NCBI RefSeq assembly: GCF_014356525.2
Contig: NC_052507.1
Span: forward strand, 38,490,368 to 38,554,367
Source of the DNA: Nilaparvata lugens
Lineage: Eukaryota > Arthropoda > Insecta > Hemiptera > Delphacidae
DNA length: 64,000 bases
Direction of reading: 5' to 3'
Positions 56,420-64,000 of the stretch are shown one piece after another. Position 1 is the first letter of the stretch, and every line of letters starts with the position of its first letter. Under the pieces are notes generated by a model. That model searched no databases. It saw only the letters and a program-made list of their open reading frames with translations, and had not been told where the DNA came from. Position numbers and translations under genes: made by a program.

Positions 56420-56580
56420 TCTGAGGCTGGCTCAGGTCTGGTGTCAGTGTTTTCAGGTCGCAGCTGATCGATTCCAGGGCCTTTTACATGAACTAACGAC
56501 TGCTTCTAACCGACGTATTTAACGTGACCATCCGAAACACAAGAGTGTCCCGAGAAAAATATATTGCCCAAGAAAAACTT
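56420..56580 (+). repeat. Dispersed repeat family E, copy 2
   Basis: GGTCTGGTGTCAGTGTTTTC, then AGGTCGCAGCTGATCGATTC, matches the reverse complement of 3208-3320. It continues with CCGACGTATTTAACGTGACC and CGAAACACAAGAGTGTCCCG. Diverged versions of the second half occur at 53609-53650 and 58230-58265. Confidence 0.55.
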
Positions 56581-56819
56581 TCACTTCTTACATTATTCTA
56601 TCCACACAGTTAAGGTCTGTCATTTCAACTGTCTTCTTGTAACCCTTCTTGAATTGCATCTTGAGGTGTCGTCGTAACACCAGCAGCTTAGACGTCCATT
56701 TTCAAAGACGAAGAAGAAAAATAAATCTATTTTCGAACAAGAAAACGAAGGATGAAAAGTAGAAGACGAAAAAGTTGGATACAATTACGAAGGGGTCTTT
56801 AAAAGAAGTAGGAATAAGA

Positions 56820-57290
56820 AGAACGGTTGAAGCCGTCGCGCACAAGACGCTGATCCGGTTGGGGGGGGGGGCAACCACCCCTTCTTGAGCGCTTTTCACC
56901 TGAACCTGTGCAGTGCACCCTTGCTTGGCCGCGAACCAACGGTGAAATGCTGGCAACAGCGCCGCGACAGCAGAAGACGTTACAACCACAACCAAAACCT
57001 GATTCGCTTTCTTCAAGACGATGGCGAAGGGGCTAAACCGACAGCAAAGAAAAGTAATACCGTCGTAGAAGGTGCATTATGCACCAACGAAGGGACACGT
57101 GCTAATATTATAATATACATGCCACTGTGTTCAAGACCCTCGCACTACTACAATAGAGGGCAGCAAGCTCCGCCAATAACGACTTTACAACGGAAACTTA
57201 TCGCTCCTATCTCTATTTTCTTTTCTAGTTTTTCTTCTGTTATTTTCAATCACAATCCTCGCCCCTCCCCCTCGCTTATCTAACCGTTTG
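56820..57290. other. GC-richer block with poly-G run, unidentified
   Basis: It begins GTCGCGCACAAGACGC and an 11-G run at 56861-56871. A plus-strand frame 56885-57283 (132 codons) is Arg/Asn/Gln-rich with no recognisable domain; the overlapping minus frame is no better. It could be part of an untranslated exon. Confidence 0.25.
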
Positions 57291-57348
57291 CCTACCTGCA
57301 ATTGGTGTTCATTTTTTGTCTCATCAATGTGCAACTGAAATTATAAAC

Positions 57349-58050
57349 TACTAGCCGTCAGGCTCGCTTCGCTTGCCATATCCGTCTAGCCAGGGGGCTC
57401 CGCCCCCTGGACCCCCGACTGGATCGTCCAAGGATGAGATCAGCAGGCTCGCTTCGCTCGCCTGCATTTTTCATTTGAGCATTTTTATCATATGTTAGAA
57501 CAATCCAGTCGGGGGTCCAGACTAAACGTCTGGCTAAACGGATATGGCGAGCGAAGCGAGCCTGACGGCTAGTAATATAATATTCCCAGGATTGAAGTAG
57601 CAGTGCCCAATCAATTTTTCCGCGATAAATGCATTTAAATCTTCAACTTGGTGCCAACCTAACAAAGTCAACACAACTTAATACCAACCTGACAAAATTA
57701 TTATTTAGTTGCCAGTTAACAACTGCTTCGAAGAGGTACTCTATCTAGATTATAGTTCTATAGTAACATATGATATGGAAATTTCAATTATAATTAAGAG
57801 ATTGGGAGAAGAAGAATATACATGCTAAAAGACGAACTTTAAACCCTTAAAAACAACCCTTAGAGTTAAAATATTGCCAAAAGATTTCTTAGTGCGCCTT
57901 CTAAAGAGCCAACTGAACATACCTACCAAATTTGAACGTTTTTGGTCCGGTAGATTTTTAGTTATGCGAGTGAGTGAGTGAGTGAGTGAGTCAGTCAGTC
58001 AGTCAGTCAGTGAGTGAGTGCCATTTCGCTTTTATATATATATAGATTAA
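57349..58050 (+). repeat. Inverted-repeat unit (CTAGCCGTCAGGCTCGCTTC) followed by GTGA/GTCA microsatellite tail
   Basis: CTAGCCGTCAGGCTCGCTTC, GCCATATCCG and GGGGGTCCAG or GGACCCCC are inverted between 57349 and 57574. Inside is a GGCTCCGCCCCCTGG block. Downstream, 57880-58050 (TACCAAATTTGAACG, TTTTTAGTTATGC) leads to GAGTGAGTGAGTGAG and TCAGTCAGTCAG arrays (57968-58019) and CATTTCGCTTTTATATATAT. I recall such heads and tails from dispersed insect repeats. Whether both parts are one element is unproven. Confidence 0.55.
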
Positions 58051-58164
58051 GATTTTTAGGTAGAGTTTCAAATATGTTATGTACCTATTTATTTCGATAA
58101 TGTATTGTGAAACTATATTGATTGCTTCTATTCAATTATCTTACAGTAAATTTGATGGCTTTTG

Positions 58165-58330
58165 TTAGTGGGGAGTCTCTTGCGGGAAGGTCCCACCTCG
58201 CGTGAATATATAATTTAAGCCCCATTGACGGCTATACTTCAGCCGGGAACGACAATTTAACGTGGTCATTTTATATTAATCCAGTAATTCGCAGCTTCTG
58301 CTACTGGATTTGGAGATTCAACCTTCACAT
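58165..58330 (+). repeat. Dispersed non-coding repeat (GGGAGTCTCTTGCGGG block)
   Basis: GTGGGGAGTCTCTTGCGGGA, AGCCGGGAACGAC and TTTAACGTGGTCATTTTA form a block related in part to repeat E, followed by a hairpin CCAGTAATTCGC/TACTGG. No coding. Class unknown. Confidence 0.4.
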
Positions 58331-59304
58331 ATGCAACTTGCTAGACTTGGTTTTAATTTTATTCATTTATTCATTTCCCTGATACACTAAAATGTAATTG
58401 ATTGCTTAGGGCCTTTCCACACAGAGCTATAAGCGAACAGAGCTTGCTTAGATATGTCTATACTGCATCCTCCTAATGAATTCTGATCGCAGATCGCTCT
58501 ATGTGAGACCAGGTCCTTGAGATTCTTTTATTGTATTGACGACTATTATTGCTAGAATTCGTTTCAAGCAAATAATAATTGGTGATGAATAATGTGATAA
58601 CATTCAAGAGAGCCATGAAAAATACTAATCATCTTCAAGTTAATAGTTCTAGAAATTATTATGGATTTTGTGTTGATTAGGAGAGGGGATTTCGAAGAAA
58701 AGAACAAAAGGTTCTCTCAATTTAGAACTACTGTATTAAAACATATAGTCTAGTGAATTTCCAAACGACCAAAAATAAAATTGGATTTCAATTTGGAATA
58801 TTCTTGTCAAATGATTCTACCAGTTTCGAAAGCTCAGTAAGGTCAATATAGGTGTATAATACTTCTTCAACAAGCTAAATTGTACTATCTCTATTCAGAA
58901 TTAAATCTTGAATTGTGTTTCAAACCCTCATTCTAGAAGGTGGCGTAGATTTTCGATTCGTGACATCTTCCTGATGTTCAATAACGTTGTCTTTATCATC
59001 ATTCAGATTCCCAGGGTGGCGTTCCAAATGATTACATGGTGAACTATTGTTCTATCATCCTATCTCTCTAGCCTGTTACCCGTAGCGGTTATGTCCACTA
59101 CAGAAAAGTAAAGTTTAGTTTTAGAATAGATAATTTTAGAATAAATTGTTATTGGTTTGCTCAGTGATTCAGCCAGTTACGTTCATTCCTCTACCATTCA
59201 CCGTAATTAAGTTACTTGTACTTCAATATTTACTGGGATACTTTTATGAAGCTCAACTTTCTCTTTGAGAAATGTTGCAATTTCTAATGTGATTAGTATA
59301 GAGT
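58331..59304. other. No gene recognised
   Basis: AT-rich. A minus-strand stretch around 58950-59040 reads as an acidic peptide ending in TPPSRMRV and a stop, but has no convincing splice site or homology. Confidence 0.4.
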
Positions 59305-59438
59305 GCCGGTTGCACAAAAGCCGCTTAAATTTCAACCGTGATTAATTTCATGTGAACCAATCAGAGAAGGTCTTCTCTGATTGGTTCTCGTGAAACTAAA
59401 CACAGTTAAAATATAACCGGCAGTTGTGCAACCGGGCC
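59305..59438. repeat. MITE family D, copy 2
   Basis: GCCGGTTGCACAAAAGCCGC, then TTAAATTTCAACCGTGATTAAT and its inverse, ending ACCGGCAGTTGTGCAACCGG. The centre AACCAATCAGAGAAGG is mirrored by TTCTCTGATTGGTT. Near-perfect palindrome of 134 bases. The copy at 39711 lacks the outermost bases. Confidence 0.8.
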
Positions 59439-60109
59439 TGAGAGTTCAAATCAAAAAACATTATCCTACCTTCGACCTTTTTCCTCATACTCAAATTTGG
59501 CAATTAATTGTTTAAAATGTGCGAAAAGGCAGATAATCTTGTAGTGTGAAGATACAGGATACAGTAAGATATTTTTCATAATAGATTGTTCTATTGGTTT
59601 GATAATTTAATAAACAAAAATTATTTTATTTTTCCACATTCAATAGTACATTGTTTACCAGAATATTTTATGTTCTATAAAAGACTTCAACATAAGGGTA
59701 AACTTGAGAGGTGGTTTTAACTTGATAGGGTAGGATCTAGCTTCAAAACAGGCTTCGCTGATTCTCAGATTTTGGGATTGAGGAAGGTTGGACACCCCCG
59801 ATATAACTTTCACAACTCAAGTCTTGTTTGAGCAATAAAAACTAACTAAATTTGAATCAAGTACCCAAGTACATGGTTGAGATGGTTCCTGCGAGCCTTC
59901 CAGTCTATTTGTTGGTATGTCACCATGGGTCCATTCCTTTTGTAGGCGAGCGAAGCGAGTAATTTAAGTGGGGGTTCGGTTCAGCCACTGTACTAGAGCA
60001 GGGTGCGTTAACCCCGATATTTTTACTGAATGAAATGCAACATCCTACAAACTACTACTACAACTTCCACCTCTACTCCAACATTCAGGCGTTTATTCAA
60101 AACAGTGCT

Positions 60110-60412
60110 TCAAGACAGAAGAAAGGAAAAAGCGGGGGGCCGCGATCTGGAGCATGTGGAGTGTCGTGCAAATAAGAGCGAGATAAAAAATGGGGTAAGA
60201 AGTAGAAATGAGAGAGAGAAAAGGAACACCACATGTGACTTCCGGCGGATGAAGGTGTTTGTCAGTGCGTGAACGGTCGTCCGGTGCTCAGAACTTGGAA
60301 CTCCTGGCGAGTGGGGCTGGGGCACCTCCTACAGCTCATTCTTGAGTGAGGAGGAGAACGCCTCCTCCACCTCAAGACGCAACCAAAGAAGCACGTGCTT
60401 CCCCTGGAGAGA
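60110..60412 (+). promoter_or_regulatory. GC-rich candidate promoter and 5' untranslated exon
   Basis: After the AT-rich background, GC-rich sequence contains GTCAGTGCG (60258-60266), a TCAGT arthropod initiator, and GGTCGTCCGG shortly downstream, followed by about 150 bases without repeats. A good donor GA|GTAAGT is at 60412/60413 (another GGTGAG at 60425). This suggests a first untranslated exon of a plus-strand gene whose coding exons lie beyond recognition or outside the window. Inference only. Confidence 0.3.
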
Positions 60413-61374
60413 GTAAGTCGGTGAGGTGAGCTAGCAACTGTCGGCTGGAGTCGCCCGAGTGTGACTGATCACTGACAGCAACAGGAACGCTGCAATACGC
60501 CCGTTAAATAGTTCATTATCAACCGTTAATCGTTGAAGTGTTCAAGTACTGAACTTGGTAACCGTAGATAACATTATCAAATTATAGATATCACAGATAT
60601 TACAGATATCACAAAAAAATGTAGTACGCACTCACTGAATATTCAATAATTGAATTCAAACTAAAACTTTCTACAAGATATTATTGAATAATACCAGACA
60701 GTATAAAGAAAAGCTATGGAGATGGATTCGTCTGATGTAGTAAAACTTCATTTCTAACCGTGTCTCCTGAAGTGTATTATCGCAGTAGCTTTTCACACCA
60801 CTATGAAACCCCATAGCTATTCCTCAGCTGATGTAAATTTCCCAATTTAATGGACGACAAAGGAGTGAATCGATTTCGTTAGCCAACGGTTCTCAATGGT
60901 TCAAAAAATAAGTAATTGAATTTTATTTATGTATGCAATCGAAAGCAATATTCAAACACTTACGGGAAGACTCTAGGTTTTTTTTGTTATCAGTAAGAGT
61001 TCGCTACGCTCGTTCAATAACCTTGAAGCCCAGTGGTTTTATCAGGTAGAAATACCATGAGAAGGAAAGAACTCCAAAAAGTATTCTATTCCTGATTATG
61101 GTTAATAAATACATTGGATATCATAGATATACAAGCCAAGTTATTACCTCAACTGATAAGCATTAAGAAATCATTTGACCTTGATCTACTAGTTTCATCT
61201 ATGATTAGTTAAAATCAAAAAGTATAAGAAGTATAATTTGAAGTATACATTCTATTAATTACTGTGGTTAATTCACAGATGATCAGCTAATGAATTGTAG
61301 TTTCCTGATACCAAATTATCCTTGAAGCTATCAAATCATTGTATTAAAATACGAGTCTTGACTCCCGCTTATTT

Positions 61375-61377
<3 letters not shown>

Positions 61378-61424
<47 letters not shown>
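61378..61424. repeat. (TA)n microsatellite 1
   Basis: About 23 uninterrupted TA units immediately after the left direct repeat of the Penelope-like unit. Confidence 0.95.
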
Positions 61425-61429
<5 letters not shown>

Positions 61430-61938
61430 GGAGACACAAGACATAAAGACATAGATTCAAAACACTTAGAAACGGAAATTTTCGGAAACTGAGTTTCCTT
61501 CCTCAACCGAGCAGTGAGTGAGTAGCCTACAGTTTGAAATGAAACGGTCGTGACCACAGAGTACGCACGGAGAGTCAATTCTATCAGCAGAGACCACAGA
61601 TTATACGCGGTGCAGACGGATGGAGAGAAAAAGGGTACATATTCAGGGGACATTATGGGGTATTTAGGGGGCGGTTACAAACGGGATATTTAAGATTTGA
61701 GTGGGTTATGAATAAGGAAAGGTGTAGCTTATGAATCGATAGAAAAGAGGAGATTTAAAATTAGGAACCAAAAAACAATTGGGCTAAAATTGGAGAAAGG
61801 AATTGTAGAATTGAACTTGAATGAAATTTATTTTTCATGTTTATTGAACATTTAATATATATTTGATAGCTGTGAAATTTATTATGATATGATGAAATTT
61901 ATTTCAATTTAATTAAACAGTTGGTGTAGAGTTGATAG

Positions 61939-62550
61939 CTATGGTAGTTGATAGCTACTATTGCTGTCTGTTGAGACCAGGACTGGAAGCAGCTCCAAGC
62001 ACCCAAATAAAAGCCAATTCTTTCGTCTTGACATCTTTACTGTGGGAGGGAGGGTGGCAAGGACTTTGACTTTGAAGCATTGGTCAAAGTTCGTGTTGTG
62101 CTTAGAGCCATGGGTAGGGATGGGTAGGGAAGTATTATTTTTAAAGGAAGCCCTGTGATTGTTGATCCGGAGGTTTAGGGCAGTGGTGGTTTCACCTATG
62201 AAAAAGGCAGGACAGAAGTTGCAGGAAAGGAGTTAGATGCAATTTTTGGAGATGCAATTACTGGATTGATGGTTTTGGTGGGTGTAGTTGGTGATAGGAC
62301 TGGTAAAGGAGATGGCAGAATCAGTGATAGGACAGGTTTTACAGCGGGGGCGTTTGCAAGGTAGGGTACCAGGTGGAGTTGGGATTTCATCAGATGTGAG
62401 TGATATGTTTTCACTGAAAATTTTCTTGAGGTTGGGAGGTTGCTTATAAATGAGGGTGGGTGGTTGCTGGAAAAGGTTTTTGGTAGAGGGATTAGAGGAG
62501 ACGACATGGAACAGATCTTTAAGGAAAGGCTTGAGGTTTTTAATCTATCC
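61939..62550 (-). pseudogene. GIY-YIG endonuclease-like C-terminal fragment
   Basis: The minus-strand frame (start not visible, last stop 61939-61941) reads NLKPFLKDLFHVVSSNPSTK, then a cysteine motif LPCKRPRCKTCPIT, then after one in-frame TAA: CNFCPAFFIGETTTALNLRI and NNHRASF. C-x2-C followed by F-I-G-E-T...L-x-x-R-x-x-x-H is the core of GIY-YIG endonucleases in Penelope-like retroelements. The cysteine motif in front resembles their linker finger. The stop and missing RT show that it is a relic. The overlapping minus-strand frame 62507-62196 is a shadow of this one. Confidence 0.65.
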
Positions 62551-62564
62551 GTGTCGTGTGTAAC

Positions 62565-62566
<2 letters not shown>

Positions 62567-62623
<57 letters not shown>
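62567..62623. repeat. (TA)n microsatellite 2
   Basis: About 28 TA units followed by TATGTATGTATG. It lies near the upstream end of the GIY-YIG-like frame. Confidence 0.95.
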
Positions 62624-62626
<3 letters not shown>

Positions 62627-62925
62627 GTATGTATGTATCATATTTTGAAGCATCTAAATTTGAAAATCGACTTTGTGAAAATACTTGAGGACTGAAAATT
62701 TTGTGAATTGAAGAACTACAAGACTTGACCTATTTCGGACTATGTGTTATCCATTTGGGAGAGGAATAACATAAGGTTACCTTATTTTTCCTCCCCCCAT
62801 CATTTTTATAATGTACTTATTGTATGAATAAATAAAGAATAATGAATAAAATGATATGTATCATCCTTGAAACTATCAAAGTATTGTATTAAAATACGAG
62901 TCTTAACTCTCGCCTATTTCTATGA

Positions 62926-64000
62926 AAGGGGCAGCTTCTCGAGACTACCCTTACCAGCCTTGAAATGATGTTCTTCTCATAAACCAAGTTTCCTTCCAAA
63001 GCCAAATACATGCTCCAAAAATGCACCCAACTTGGGGCTGTCACACACACACACACTCAGACACACAACAGTTATTTCCCGTTACAGTTTTTGCACTACT
63101 CTCAATGCAGCCGAGCACTTGGGGCAAAAATCCGACTCCCCTTCAACAATATATCGAACCGAATTAAATTTATATCGACAAGGGTTCAATTCAACCCCCC
63201 TATCTGCACTATCGTTGCCTCTCACTTGCACTCGTACAATTAGTGCGCAAGACACCCCTTGGCCAGTAGAGTCCGTTGAGCACGTGGAGAGCAGAAACAG
63301 CTGTTGATTATTCTCTCTTGCAAGTAGTCTCTCTCTCGCTTTCTCTCCTTCCATTAATAACGCCGTCGCAGCTCCGAGCTGGTGCCAGTTTGTCAGGCAC
63401 AAAGCGTGTACTTGTACAATGCCTTTAATGACAGTACTCTGCCAGGATAGCTGCGTAACATCAAAACTGTCAGCATTCCTTATATATTTAGCATAAAGCT
63501 TCCGATTCAACCAATGCTGACAGTTTAGAGTGCATCCAGTTGTGGCAATGCTGACAGTTTAGAGTGCATCCAGTTGTGGCAAGGTGAGGTGCAACACATG
63601 GGGGTGTGCCAATACCAATGCCAACCCCTTGCAATGCCACCCCCCACCCACCCAACAAATCCAGTCAGTGACCGACACTAGCAGATGGTAGAGAGTAGTG
63701 CGTGCCCTCACCAGTGCCTTCATTATTATTATAATCATTTATCCTCTCTATTGACTGAAACGAGCCAGAGTGAGATGGTGTAGAAGGGGGAAAAGAGAAA
63801 GATAAAAAATTACATTAGATGAACTACTTATGTAAAATACTGATAGAGTGAGAAAGGAGATGATTTAGGGTAAAGATAGTGGGTGGAGAGGTGGATAGAA
63901 GAGAGAAGAATATAGAGATGAGCTGTTAGTGAATGTGCAACGACTTGCAATTCATTCATTGTCGAGAAGAGGATAGCGTACTACTGTACTGCTTAGTACA
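62926..64000. other. No gene recognised; CA microsatellite and a short duplication
   Basis: It contains CACACACACACACTCAGACACACAAC (63042-63067), a slightly GC-richer zone at 63100-63420, and a 34-base tandem duplication at 63512-63579. Open frames of up to 142 codons (63510-63082 on the minus strand) show no domain I recognise and overlap on both strands. A promoter or untranslated exon cannot be excluded. Confidence 0.4.
63512..63579 (+). repeat. Exact 34-base tandem duplication
   Basis: CAATGCTGACAGTTTAGAGT followed by GCATCCAGTTGTGG occurs twice without interruption. It is a recent local duplication. Confidence 0.95.

Larger units (their letters stand above)
61313..62925. mobile_element. 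Penelope-like fragment between short direct repeats
   Basis: A 60-65-base direct repeat flanks the unit: CTTGAAGCTATCAAATCATT...TATTAAAATACGAGTCTTGA at 61320-61378, and the near-identical CTTGAAACTATCAAAGTATT stretch at 62864-62925. Between lie two (TA)n arrays and a minus-strand GIY-YIG-type frame. Penelope-like elements often have terminal direct repeats and a GIY-YIG endonuclease, so I place it there. No RT was found. Confidence 0.5.

Noticed and set aside
58950..59040. Minus-strand terminal exon ending TPPSRMRV
   Set aside because: No reliable acceptor, no homologue recognised, and the frame upstream is interrupted.
61260..62900. Hammerhead ribozyme, expected in Penelope-like terminal repeats
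   Set aside because: I looked for CUGANGA and GAAA core motifs in the direct repeats and did not find a credible arrangement.

Overview
The window looks like a gene-poor, AT-rich stretch of an insect nuclear genome, most likely a sap-sucking hemipteran such as a delphacid planthopper. The evidence is intron-containing coding exons with GT donors, many insect-type transposon classes, and a dispersed repeat (family A here, starting CTTTCCTTGCCCTATTACC). I remember that repeat from Nilaparvata-type genomes but could not check it. No bacterial operon, rRNA or CRISPR array is visible.

Most of the 64 kb is transposable elements, many nested in one another. The clearest case is 5.6-21.7 kb. A family A repeat is split by an LTR retrotransposon (6231-21686, 4-bp AATT duplication). 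That element holds an 8-kb terminal-inverted-repeat DNA transposon (7452-15426) encoding a broken transposase-like protein of a family I associate with DUF7869. That transposon in turn holds two PIF/Harbinger elements with HARBI1-type transposase remnants. The LTR element keeps gag-like and envelope-like sequence, but I find no pol.

A second nest spans 37.2-43.4 kb. An element with TAA target duplications and a 19-bp inverted terminus contains two family A copies (one carrying a palindromic MITE) and a hAT-like element (38766-43149, 8-bp duplication, perfect 12-bp TIR). The hAT element is itself filled with family B repeats, a MITE and a long-TIR foldback element.

Other elements are non-LTR retrotransposon remnants of both orientations (3.6-4.3, 21.7-23.9, 27.4-28.3, 29.0-30.4, 35.8-36.8, 47.9-50.9, 50.9-51.4 and 54.1-55.3 kb), a non-autonomous Helitron (46.7-47.8 kb), a Penelope-like GIY-YIG fragment between short direct repeats (61.3-62.9 kb), a tRNA-promoter SINE-like sequence (44.3 kb), several foldback MITEs and microsatellites.

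Host coding sequence is scarce. The best case is a first coding exon of exosome subunit Rrp46/EXOSC5 on the minus strand (30737-30833). About 2 kb away and divergent is a plus-strand first coding exon of an unrecognised protein (32887-33195). A small MADF-domain exon (5152-5263, minus) is either host or Harbinger-derived. A GC-rich block at 60.1-60.4 kb could be a 5' untranslated exon. Boundaries of old repeats are approximate, and all family names come from motif reading rather than database searches.
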